This document shows, piece by piece, positions 34,503-42,404 of a stretch of 64,000 nucleotides of DNA (position 1 is its first letter; each line of letters begins with the position of its first letter). The notes under the pieces were generated by a model. It saw only the letters and a program-made list of their open reading frames with translations, was not told the origin of the DNA and did not search any database. Position numbers and translations under genes: made by a program. Location of the stretch: contig NZ_JAKZLB010000003.1 in the NCBI RefSeq assembly GCF_022808865.1, positions 67,875 through 131,874 of the forward strand. Reading direction: 5' to 3'. Origin of the DNA: Geothrix oryzisoli (GTDB lineage Bacteria > Acidobacteriota > Holophagae > Holophagales > Holophagaceae).

Positions 34503-34655
34503 TGCATATGCGCGCATGGGGATGCATAACCATGCAATCGTTTGCATAATATGCACAGATCGAATGCTTGGAAGCAAGAACTATTTCACGACTTTTGCGG
34601 AACGGCCGTGTGATTGGCTTGCGAATTCATGCAATTTCATGCAACATCCATGCAT
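34503..34655. promoter_or_regulatory. argD-argR operator region with ATGCA/TGCAT half-site array
   Basis: Two strong palindromes, TGCATAACCATGCA (34523-34536) and TGCATAATATGCA (34543-34555), have centres about 20 bp apart, as paired ARG boxes do. Further ATGCA half sites lie at 34629, 34639 and 34650, one helical turn apart, just before argR. TGCAT also occurs at 34503. TATTAT within the second palindrome (minus strand) could be the argD -10. Likely ArgR sites giving repression of the operon and autoregulation. Confidence 0.7.
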
Positions 34656-35058
34656 GGACTTGGATCAGCTCATCCTCCGGCTGCTGGAGGCCCACCCCAT
34701 CGCGGATCAGACCGACCTGCTGGAGCGGCTGTCCGCCGAAGGCCACGAACTCACCCAGTCCACCCTGTCCCGACGCCTCAAGCGCCTGGGGGTGCAGAAG
34801 GTCCAGGGGCGCTACCGCCGGGTGGAGGGCTCCGCCCAGATCCTGCCCGACATCACCATCACCGAGGCGCCGCCCAACCTGCTGGTCCTGCGCACGGCCC
34901 CGGGGTTTGCCCAGGCCCTGGGCCTCAGCCTCGATGCCGACCCGATCCCGGGCCAGGTGGGCACCCTCGCCGGGGACGACACGGTGTTCGTGGCGGTCCT
35001 GCCCGAGCGCCTGGCCGAGGTGAAGGCGCACCTGGCGCGGATGGCGGCGGGGAGGTAG
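34654..35058 (+). CDS. argR: arginine repressor
   Basis: 134 residues. The N-terminal winged helix-turn-helix (LLERLSAEGHELTQSTLSRRLKRLGVQKVQGRYR) and the C-terminal oligomerisation/arginine-binding domain (NLLVLRTAPGFAQALGLSLD, VGTLAGDDTVFVAV) are clear. Slightly short for ArgR; an ATG five codons upstream (34639) is also possible. Divergent from argD across the half-site array, the usual position for an autoregulated repressor. Confidence 0.92.
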   Translation: MDLDQLILRLLEAHPIADQTDLLERLSAEGHELTQSTLSRRLKRLGVQKVQGRYRRVEGSAQILPDITITEAPPNLLVLRTAPGFAQALGLSLDADPIPGQVGTLAGDDTVFVAVLPERLAEVKAHLARMAAGR

Positions 35059-35110
35059 GGTCTCCGGGTGCCAGCCTGTAGACTTACCTGGTACCCGCCA
35101 GGAGCCCCTC

Positions 35111-35854
35111 ATGGACCGTTTCGGTAGTTCGAAGCTGCGCATCGGCTGGACCCTGGTCTGCCTGTTCTTCGCCGGGCTGATGCTCATGGGGGTCCGGGGC
35201 CAGCAGGGCGCGGAGGGCTCGCAGATCGTCGTCTTCGGCACCCAGGTGCCCCTGGGCGCGGATTCGCTGCGGGACTACGCCCTGGGCAGCCTCCAGGGGG
35301 TCATGTACTGGCTGGTGTCGCTCGTGGTGCTGTTGGGGGCCTTCGGGCCCGTGAGCCAGTGGACGGCCGCCGCGGCCCGGGGCGAGCGGCTCAAAGGCTT
35401 CTTCGCCGGCACGGGCCTGGGCTTCGCCCATGGACTCTTCCTCTCCCAGGTGGCGCTGATCCCCGTGTGGGCGCTGAGCTGGCGCCTCGTCGGCCAGGCC
35501 TGGCCCCCGGAGCTGCTGCGGGCGGACCTGCACGGCCTCCTGCTGGGCCTCCAGATGCTGCTGTGGGCGGTGCTGCTGTCGCGCCTGCTGAAGTCCAGCG
35601 CCGGCCTGGCGCTGCTGCTCACCCTGCTGCTCCGGGAGCTGGGGCCGCGCCTGAGCTTCTTCCTGGACTTCGGGCAGGACCTGGGCTGGAGCGCGGGGCA
35701 GGTGAAGGTGCTGGAGGTCTTCGTCCGCCTGCTGCCCATGGCCCAGCTGCCCTCGGATCCCTTCTCGCCGCTGGCCCTGCCGCTGTCGATCGGCGGGCCC
35801 CTGGTGCTGGGGGCCCTGGCGATGCTGCTTCCCACGGGTGGTGGTCGGAAGTAG
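35111..35854 (+). CDS. integral membrane protein, function unknown
   Basis: 247 residues with about six hydrophobic segments (for example WTLVCLFFAGLMLMGV, YWLVSLVVLLGAFG, LLLGLQMLLWAVLL). No motif recognised. The ATG at 35111 has AGGAG upstream. The gene ends 3 bp before the EnvC-like gene, so the two are probably co-expressed and may act together in the cell envelope. Confidence 0.75.
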   Translation: MDRFGSSKLRIGWTLVCLFFAGLMLMGVRGQQGAEGSQIVVFGTQVPLGADSLRDYALGSLQGVMYWLVSLVVLLGAFGPVSQWTAAAARGERLKGFFAGTGLGFAHGLFLSQVALIPVWALSWRLVGQAWPPELLRADLHGLLLGLQMLLWAVLLSRLLKSSAGLALLLTLLLRELGPRLSFFLDFGQDLGWSAGQVKVLEVFVRLLPMAQLPSDPFSPLALPLSIGGPLVLGALAMLLPTGGGRK

Positions 35855-35857
35855 CCG

Positions 35858-36997
35858 GTGCGCCGCGGCCTGGGCTTCCTCCTCCCGGTGATCCTCCTGG
35901 GCCAGTCGGCCCAGGATCCGGGCGAACTCCGCCAGAAACTCGCGGCCATCCAGGGGCGCCTGGGCCAGGTGGACCAGCAGCTCGCGGCCCTGAAGAAGCG
36001 GCGCAAAGGCGTGCTGGTGGACCTCCAGGGCATTTCCCTGCAACGGGACCGGGCGAAGGCCCAGGTGGAGGGCGCCCGGTTGCGGCGGGACCAGGCCCAG
36101 AGCGAGGTCCAGGTCATCGGCCGCGAGCAGGCCCGCATCCAGGGCGAAGTGCTGAAGCTCCAGGCCGACCTCCGCCGGCAGGTGCGCTGGATGCAGGCAC
36201 TGGGTCCCTGGGGCGACTTCGGCCTCTACGCCACCTTCAAGGATCTGGACGCCTGGCTGGAGCGGGGCCGCGTGCTGGCCTGGGCGCGGCTGCAGGAGCG
36301 GAAGCGCCTCGACCAGATCCACCGCCTCCAGGGCGATCTCGCCACCAAGGAGAAGGCCCTGAAGGAGGTGCTCGCGCGGCTGGCCAGCGAGGAGCGGGAC
36401 GCTGCCCAGCTCCAGGCTGCGCTGCGCCTCCAGGAGGAGAAGCTCAACGGGTTCCTGGACGGCCTCCAGAAGGATGAGTCCGCCCAGAAGCAGGTGCAGG
36501 CGGAGCTGGCGGAAGAGGCGGTGCAGCTCGAGCGCCTCCTGGCCGGCCTGCTGGTCCAGCCCAAGGGCGAGGTCTTCGAGGCCGCCGTGGGGTTCGCGAC
36601 GCTGCATGGGAGCCTGCCGCAGCCCGTCGACGGAACGCTGGCCCAGGGGTTCGGTGAGCACCTGCACCCGCGCTTCCACACCAAGACGGTGCAGAGCGGC
36701 CTGCTCATCGCGGCCGCCACGGGCGCGCCCGTCGCGGCGGTGGCGGATGGCAAGGTGGTCTACGCGGACTACTACCAGAGCTACGGACCCATGGTGATCC
36801 TCGAGCATGGCGGCGGCTGGTTCACCCTCTACACCCACCTGCTGGGGCTCCAGGTGGCCAAGGGCCAGGTGCTCAAGGCGGGTGAGGCCGTGGGCGCCGT
36901 GGGCGACACCGTGGACGGCCCCCGCCTCGGCTTCGAGATCCGCCACCAGGCCCAGCCCCAGGATCCGCAGAAGTGGCTGAAGAATCGGTATCGCTAG
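35858..36997 (+). CDS. EnvC-like coiled-coil protein with degenerate LytM domain
   Basis: 379 residues: short signal sequence (RRGLGFLLPVILLGQSAQ), a long coiled coil (about residues 22-245) and a C-terminal M23/LytM domain. The zinc ligands are mostly lost: the HxxxD position reads QSGLL, and the HxH motif reads GPRLGFEIR instead of GPHLHFE; only YTHL keeps its His. It is therefore unlikely to be a peptidase and looks like EnvC/NlpD, which activate amidases at division. The start is GTG at 35858. Confidence 0.88.
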   Translation: MRRGLGFLLPVILLGQSAQDPGELRQKLAAIQGRLGQVDQQLAALKKRRKGVLVDLQGISLQRDRAKAQVEGARLRRDQAQSEVQVIGREQARIQGEVLKLQADLRRQVRWMQALGPWGDFGLYATFKDLDAWLERGRVLAWARLQERKRLDQIHRLQGDLATKEKALKEVLARLASEERDAAQLQAALRLQEEKLNGFLDGLQKDESAQKQVQAELAEEAVQLERLLAGLLVQPKGEVFEAAVGFATLHGSLPQPVDGTLAQGFGEHLHPRFHTKTVQSGLLIAAATGAPVAAVADGKVVYADYYQSYGPMVILEHGGGWFTLYTHLLGLQVAKGQVLKAGEAVGAVGDTVDGPRLGFEIRHQAQPQDPQKWLKNRYR

Positions 36998-37002
36998 GCT
37001 GA

Positions 37003-37127
37003 GAAAGCGGATCCCCGGCTCTGCCGTGGATCTGCGCGGGGGCCCGGGGGTGTTCGCGCAGCGAAGCGGAGCGTGCCCATCAGATCCCGGCGACGCATGC
37101 GTCGCCGGGGGAACCCCCGAAGGATAT
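37003..37127 (-). repeat. post-stop element, copy 3 (after gspF), with inserted palindrome
   Basis: In gene sense it runs from TGAATATCCTTCGGGG through GCTTCGCTGCGCG, a CACCCCCGGGCCCCCGCGC block and a final GC-rich hairpin. A 24-bp perfect palindrome (37086-37109) is inserted near the start. It also lies downstream of the convergent EnvC-like gene. Confidence 0.65.
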
Positions 37128-38315
37128 TCAGCGCACCACGTTGCTGGCGTTGAAGAGCGGCACGTAGATGGCCAGCAGGAGGGCGAGGACGACCACGCCC
37201 ATGAAGAGGATCAGGATGGGGCCGATGAGGCTGGTGACGGCCGTGGTGGCCTTCTCCACTTCCTGATCGAAGAAGTCGGCCACGTGGTCGAGCATTTCGG
37301 GCAGGGCGCTGCTCTGCTCGCCCACGCGCACCATCTCGACGGCCAGGGGGTCCAGGATCTTCGCCTGTTCCAGGGCCAGGTGCAGGCTGCTGCCGGCGCG
37401 CACCTTCTCCGTGACGGTGGTCAGGCCCCCCTTCATGCGCTCGCTGGGGCTGGTCCGCTGCACGACCTCGAGGGCCTGGACCACGGGCAGGCCGCCGGAC
37501 AGCAGCACGCCCAGGGTGCGCGAGAAGACGCTGGAGTGGTACATGCGGTAGAGGGTGCCGACCTTGGGCACCGTCAGCAGCAGGCGCTCGGCCAGCTTGC
37601 GGCCGGCCTCGGAAGCCGCCATCCAGCGGGCGAGGACGCCGAGGCCGACGAGGACGAGGCCCTGGAGCCAGATCGTGGAGCTGACCACCTTGCCCATGCC
37701 CAGCAGGATCCGCGTGAACAGGGGCATCTCGATGTCGCCGCCGGCGTAGAACTCCGCGAAGCGGGGCAGCACCACGTTGAAGATCACGCCGAGGGCGAGG
37801 ATCAGCACCATCACCAGGAAGGCGGGATAGAAGAGGGCTTCGATGATGCGGCGGCGGCTGGTCTGGGCGAATTTCTGGAAGGACAGCCAGCGGGCCAGCA
37901 CGTCGGGGAGGGTGCCGCTGCGTTCACCCGCCACGACATTGCTGCGGTAGATCGCCGGGAAGGTTCCGGCCTGTTCCATGGCATCCGAAAAGGACATGCC
38001 CTCGCGCACCAGCTCCACCACCTGGCCCAGGCTGCGGCGCAGCTGGGGATCCTTGCCGTGGCCCACCAGCAGTTCCAGGGACTGCAGCAGGGGGATGCCG
38101 GCCTTGAGCAGGGCCAGCAGCTCCTGGTTGAAGAGCACCAGGGATTCGGTCTTCAGCTGCGCCCGGCTGCTGAAGGCCGTGTCGGTGCGGGTGATCTCCA
38201 GGGGGAACCCGCCTTCGGCCAGGACTCGGGTCCGCAGCGCCTCGACACTCTCCGCCTCGAAGTCGCGAACGAGGACCTCGCCGTTGGAATGGGTGAGCCG
38301 GACTGTGAATCGCAT
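37128..38315 (-). CDS. type II secretion/type IV pilus inner-membrane platform protein (GspF/PilC)
   Basis: 395 residues with two repeated T2SF domains (about 60-185 and 265-390), each followed by membrane helices. Typical segments: LVLFNQELLALLKAGIPLLQSLELL, GMSFSDAMEQAGTFPAIYRSNVVAGERSGTLPDVL and VEMVRVGEQSSALPEMLDHVADFFDQEV. Platform protein on which pseudopilins are assembled. The ATG at 38315 begins the family sequence. No other gsp/pil gene is adjacent. Confidence 0.92.
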   Translation of the reverse strand: MRFTVRLTHSNGEVLVRDFEAESVEALRTRVLAEGGFPLEITRTDTAFSSRAQLKTESLVLFNQELLALLKAGIPLLQSLELLVGHGKDPQLRRSLGQVVELVREGMSFSDAMEQAGTFPAIYRSNVVAGERSGTLPDVLARWLSFQKFAQTSRRRIIEALFYPAFLVMVLILALGVIFNVVLPRFAEFYAGGDIEMPLFTRILLGMGKVVSSTIWLQGLVLVGLGVLARWMAASEAGRKLAERLLLTVPKVGTLYRMYHSSVFSRTLGVLLSGGLPVVQALEVVQRTSPSERMKGGLTTVTEKVRAGSSLHLALEQAKILDPLAVEMVRVGEQSSALPEMLDHVADFFDQEVEKATTAVTSLIGPILILFMGVVVLALLLAIYVPLFNASNVVR

Positions 38316-38411
38316 GGGCACCTGGAAGCTTGAGGATAACGGGAAAGGGGGCCCGGAGGCTGGAGGCTCCCCGCGCAACCGGTTAGCCTCGGGGGTGCCC
38401 CCGGAGGCTCC

Positions 38412-40901
38412 GTGCCACGACGCCCGCTGTTCCTGCTGCCTGTCCTGACCCTCGCCCTGGCGGCCCAGGCCCCCCCGGCGGCCCCTCTGCGCAGCGGCGT
38501 GCCGGAGCCCGCGGTCCTGGACCTGCGGACGGAGGACGGGGCCCGGCTGGTGCCGAAAGACAACCGGGATGCGGCCCAGGTGGAAGCGGCCCGGCAGCGC
38601 TGGGCGCCCCTGGTGGCGGGCCTGAAGGGCGCCCCGGCCGTGCGGCTGCTCCTGCCTGCCGGCGAGACGCGGCTCCCCCTCCTGCTGGCGGCGGCCCAGG
38701 CCCTGAAGGCCCAGTCACCGGACCAGCGGCTCTACGTGGCCTTCGATCCCCAGGCCGCGCCCCTATTGGATGAAACAGCCTGGGGCGCCGTGGACGGCGG
38801 GGCCCTGGTGCCGGCGGACCTGAACCTGGATCCCGCCCAATGGCGGGGCCAGCTCACCCGGGCCCAGGATGCCTTCCCCGGGCGGCCCTGGACCCTCTGG
38901 CTGCCCTCGGATCCCGGCCCCCTGGTGTCGACGCTCCTGGGCGATGGCGGGCGGGTGGTGGTACCCGCCGGCGGTCCCGGGGCCCGGCTGGCGGAGGCGC
39001 TCCCCGCGGGCTTCACCGAGGTCGAGGGCGGCCTGGGCGACCTGACCCTGCGGAACCGGGCCGGGGCCATGCGGCGCTGGACCTTCGCGGGGGGCGTCTG
39101 GTCCTCGGTGCCCCTGCCCAAGGACCGGACCGAGGTGGCCGTGAGCGCCGCCGAGGCCTATGACGTGGGTGCCCTGCTGGCCAGGGTGCGGGCGGCCCAG
39201 CTGCGCTCCCGGGCCGCGGCCCGCACCGTGCAGGCCAAGGCGGAACTGGATCTGCACCTGCAGGCTCCCACGGGACGCGGGGGGGATCTGGGCTTCAGCT
39301 TCGGCTACTTCGAGCAGGCCGGCGAGTGGCCGGAGCTGCTCCAGAAGGCGGTCCGCTTCAACGGGGTGACCGCCAAGCTGGATGGCGAGGTGCAGCTGCC
39401 CCTCATCGAAAGCCGCCAGTCCATGTCACTGCCCGTGGCCCTGGGCCTGACCGAACGCTACCGCTACCGGGACGGCGGCCCCGCGGGGCCGGGTCGGCGC
39501 CGGCTGAGCTTCGAGCCGGTGGATGCGGATCCGCTGCTGTACTCCGGGGACCTGGAGGTGGAGGAGGCCACCGGGCGGATCCTGGTGGAGCACCGGGAGC
39601 GCACGAACCTGCCCGGCACCGTGAAGAGCGAGCGGGAGATCCTCACCTACGGCCAGGCGACGCCGGACCTTTGGCGGCCCGTCGCGGTGCAGACCTTCGA
39701 GCGCTGGGTGAGCGCGGGCGGCGTGGTGCAGGTGCAGCGGCGCTTCACCTACCGCGACTTCCAGGTCAATGGCGAGGGCTTCGAGGCCAGTCGCGCCGCG
39801 GCGCGGGAGTCCGGGTCCACCATGCTCAAGGTGACGCCGGAAGGGGCCCGCTACTTCACGAAGCAGGGGGACGGCACCCGGAAGATCGAGGAGAAGGCGA
39901 AGAGCAGCGGCCGGGCCCTGGCGGGCGTGGTGCTGGTGGATCCGGGCCTCACCCCCCCGGTGGCGCCCCTGGGCGGCCTCCTCTACTTCGACTACGACGC
40001 CTTCGGCAAGGGTGTGCAGCTGAACGCCCTCACGGCCATCCTCTTCAACACCGCCAGCCTGGCCATCCCCCGGGGCCTGGGCAGCTTCGACGTGAGCGCC
40101 GACGCCACCACCCTGCTGCTGAGGACCACGGAGCGCCCCGTGGTGAACGGGCGCCTGTCCGATCAGGATGGCGTGGGCCGCCGCTTCGGGAAGGCGGGGG
40201 TGGAGTTGGGTCGGGATCTGGGCCTGGGCTTCCGCCTGGAGGGCCGCGGGGACTTCCAGTACGACGACTATGGGGAAGGGGACGACAAGTACCGCACCCC
40301 CGGGTACCAGCTGCCGCCCTCGGGGCTGACGCGCATCGGCACCCTCCAGGGCTCCTGGCTGTTCCGGGGCTTCCAGGTCCGGGCCTACCACGGGTGGGGG
40401 CGCCGTCCGGAGGGCACCTACGGCCTGGCTTCGGCGCCCCAGGAGGTTCCGGAAGGCGGCGACTTCCGCCGCTGGGGCGGCAGCCTGGGCCTGGATCGGG
40501 AGGTGACTCCGGGGTTCTGGCTCCACGGCGAGGCGGGCTGGGCCTCGGGCCGGGCCTTCGACCGCTTCAACGCGCTGGATGTGGGGGGCATGGGCGGTGC
40601 GGTGCGGATCGCGGGCATCCGGTCCCACGCCATCACGGCCGACCGGCTGGCCTACGGCAAGGCTGCCCTCGCCATCCCCACCGGTCCGAACCTGCGCCTG
40701 TCCCTCAGCCTCGAGTACGCCCGCGCCCGCAGCCTGGATGACCAGAAGACCTATGGGATGAGCGGCGCCGGCATCACAGGCGACCTGCCGGGCTTCTGGC
40801 TCTTCACGGCCGTGCGCGTGGACCTGGGCGTGGGCCTGCAGAGCGACATCGCGGGGGTCCGGACCGTGAATGGGTACGTGGCCCTCCTCCGGGTTTTCTA
40901 G
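38412..40901 (+). CDS. large exported protein with probable C-terminal outer-membrane barrel
   Basis: 829 residues. The signal peptide is MPRRPLFLLPVLTLALAAQA. The N-terminal 200 residues are Ala/Leu/Pro-rich. The middle part (roughly 270-480) holds alternating strands with no known motif. From about residue 560 amphipathic beta-strands alternate (GFRLEGRGDFQYDDYG, FWLHGEAGWASGRAF, LRLSLSLEYARARS), ending in VALLRVF with a terminal Phe. A surface barrel is likely. The start is GTG at 38412 with GGAGG just upstream. Function unknown. Confidence 0.75.
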   Translation: MPRRPLFLLPVLTLALAAQAPPAAPLRSGVPEPAVLDLRTEDGARLVPKDNRDAAQVEAARQRWAPLVAGLKGAPAVRLLLPAGETRLPLLLAAAQALKAQSPDQRLYVAFDPQAAPLLDETAWGAVDGGALVPADLNLDPAQWRGQLTRAQDAFPGRPWTLWLPSDPGPLVSTLLGDGGRVVVPAGGPGARLAEALPAGFTEVEGGLGDLTLRNRAGAMRRWTFAGGVWSSVPLPKDRTEVAVSAAEAYDVGALLARVRAAQLRSRAAARTVQAKAELDLHLQAPTGRGGDLGFSFGYFEQAGEWPELLQKAVRFNGVTAKLDGEVQLPLIESRQSMSLPVALGLTERYRYRDGGPAGPGRRRLSFEPVDADPLLYSGDLEVEEATGRILVEHRERTNLPGTVKSEREILTYGQATPDLWRPVAVQTFERWVSAGGVVQVQRRFTYRDFQVNGEGFEASRAAARESGSTMLKVTPEGARYFTKQGDGTRKIEEKAKSSGRALAGVVLVDPGLTPPVAPLGGLLYFDYDAFGKGVQLNALTAILFNTASLAIPRGLGSFDVSADATTLLLRTTERPVVNGRLSDQDGVGRRFGKAGVELGRDLGLGFRLEGRGDFQYDDYGEGDDKYRTPGYQLPPSGLTRIGTLQGSWLFRGFQVRAYHGWGRRPEGTYGLASAPQEVPEGGDFRRWGGSLGLDREVTPGFWLHGEAGWASGRAFDRFNALDVGGMGGAVRIAGIRSHAITADRLAYGKAALAIPTGPNLRLSLSLEYARARSLDDQKTYGMSGAGITGDLPGFWLFTAVRVDLGVGLQSDIAGVRTVNGYVALLRVF

Positions 40902-40913
40902 AGGGCTTAGACC

Positions 40914-40931
40914 TAAAGATCTATATCTTTA
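40914..40931. promoter_or_regulatory. AT-rich inverted repeat upstream of the first DUF4382 gene
   Basis: TAAAGAT-CTAT-ATCTTTA has perfect 7-bp arms, an unusual AT-rich patch in this genome. It lies between the large exported protein stop (40901) and the DUF4382 gene. It could be an operator or a weak terminator. Confidence 0.4.
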
Positions 40932-41034
40932 ATTGATTGGGTTTAAGTGTAAATTTTGGGATTGCGGAGGAACCCTTCCGGGGCCATGATGGCTGTCCTG
41001 ATGCCTTTCCCGTGGCACGGGTTCGGAGGTGAAC

Positions 41035-42180
41035 ATGCAGAGATGGCGCACACCCTTCCTGTGGCTGGCCGGTCTGGGGCTGGCCCTCATGACGGCCTGC
41101 AGCGGATCGAGTTCCGGCGGGGGCAGCGGAACCATGAACGTGCATCTGGTGGACGGACCCATTGCCGGCTACCAGGAGATCAACGTCAACATCCAGACCG
41201 TGGAGATCGCCAGCGATGGCGGCTGGATCACCCTCGGCACGCCCAACAAGACGATCAACCTGTTGAGCCTCGTGGGCGGTGTGGACGAGACGCTGGTTGC
41301 GGGCGCCACCCTGCCGGCGGGCCACTACGGGCAGATGCGGCTCGTCCTCGGTTCGGGGAACACCGTGAAGCTGTCGGACGGCACCGTGGAGCCCCTGAAG
41401 GTGCCTTCGGGCATGCAGAGTGGCATCAAGCTGATCGTGAACTTCGATGTGGCCGCGGGTACCACGAAGGATGTGTGGATCGACTTCGATGCGGCCCACT
41501 CCATCCAGGTCGTGCAGGCCGGGGCTTCGGGCCAGTACCTCCTCAGGCCGACGATCTGGGCCTTTGACAAGCTCGTCACGGGTTCCATCCACGGCGTGCT
41601 GACCGACGCCGCGACCTCCACGGGTCTGCCGGGCGCCACGGTCTATGCCGAGGTCCTGGACGGTTCCGGGAACGCCCGGATTTCCCGCAGCACCGTGACG
41701 GACGCCACCGGCGCCTACACCCTGGACCTGCTCCCCGTGGGTGCGACCTACTATGTGGTGAGCCAGCCCCTCACCGGCACGACCCCGAAGGCCTATGACG
41801 CCAAGGCCAGCGAGGCCTTCGCCCTGACCGCCACGACCCCCGTGTTCACCTACAGCGCGGCCTTCACCGCCAACGCCTCCACGGGCGGTGTGTCCGGCGG
41901 CCTCACGCCGCTGGCCACCAGCAGCCAGAGCGACCAGGTGAACCTGCTCCAGTCGCTGGTCACCTCTTCGGGGACGTTCAGCTTCATCGTGCGCACGACG
42001 ATGGCGGTCGTGGGCACCACGGAGACCTACGGCTTCACCACCGTCCCGGTGGGAACCTACGGCGTCCAGGCCGTGCGGAGCACCCTGAACCTGGATGGGA
42101 CCACCACCACGACCACCTCGACCGTCCAGCCGGCCACTGTGACCGCGAGCACGACGGCCACCGTGAACCTGGGGCTCTAG
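41035..42180 (+). CDS. DUF4382-domain lipoprotein, paralogue 1
   Basis: 381 residues. Lipoprotein signal (LWLAGLGLALMTACSGSSS), then a DUF4382-like domain (about 33-190: MNVHLVDGPIAGYQEINVNI, TLPAGHYGQMRLVLG, DFDAAHSIQVVQAG), a carboxypeptidase-regulatory-like beta sandwich (TSTGLPGATVYAEVLD... DATGAYTLDLLPVG) and a Thr-rich C-terminus. The ATG at 41035 has GGAGGTGAAC upstream. Very similar along its whole length to the protein at 51786, on the other side of the Ehr operon. Function unknown; probably outer-membrane or surface anchored. Confidence 0.88.
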   Translation: MQRWRTPFLWLAGLGLALMTACSGSSSGGGSGTMNVHLVDGPIAGYQEINVNIQTVEIASDGGWITLGTPNKTINLLSLVGGVDETLVAGATLPAGHYGQMRLVLGSGNTVKLSDGTVEPLKVPSGMQSGIKLIVNFDVAAGTTKDVWIDFDAAHSIQVVQAGASGQYLLRPTIWAFDKLVTGSIHGVLTDAATSTGLPGATVYAEVLDGSGNARISRSTVTDATGAYTLDLLPVGATYYVVSQPLTGTTPKAYDAKASEAFALTATTPVFTYSAAFTANASTGGVSGGLTPLATSSQSDQVNLLQSLVTSSGTFSFIVRTTMAVVGTTETYGFTTVPVGTYGVQAVRSTLNLDGTTTTTTSTVQPATVTASTTATVNLGL

Positions 42181-42194
42181 CCTCACCGGTTCGA

Positions 42195-42228
42195 GGTCCG
42201 GAGGCCCTGGCGACGGGGCTTCCGGACC
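42195..42228 (+). terminator. hairpin after DUF4382 paralogue 1
   Basis: GGTCCGGAGGCCC pairs with GGGGCTTCCGGACC around a short loop, 15 bp after the stop codon, followed by TTGGT. Likely terminator separating this gene from the Ehr operon. Confidence 0.6.
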
Positions 42229-42271
42229 TTGGTCTGCCCCGTGGCCAGCGGGCAAGAGGTTCGCATCTGCT

Positions 42272-42301
42272 TTGAAGACGGGGCTGGGTTGGGAGTAGCA
42301 T
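42272..42301 (+). promoter_or_regulatory. candidate promoter of the Ehr operon
   Basis: TTGAAG (42272-42277) and TAGCAT (42296-42301) with 18 bp spacing, about 105 bp upstream of the first operon gene and downstream of the preceding hairpin. Visual match only. Confidence 0.35.
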
Positions 42302-42404
42302 GGGCCCAACCGATCCCGGCCCATCTGATGACGAGCCCCCTTCCAGGGTGGCCCCAGCCAAAACCTGAGCCGCCGGGCTCGCTATCTGAACCCGGAGCGT
42401 GCAG

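Noticed and set aside
35858-36997. Active M23 endopeptidase
   Set aside because: Zinc-ligand motifs are lost, so it is annotated as an EnvC-like activator.
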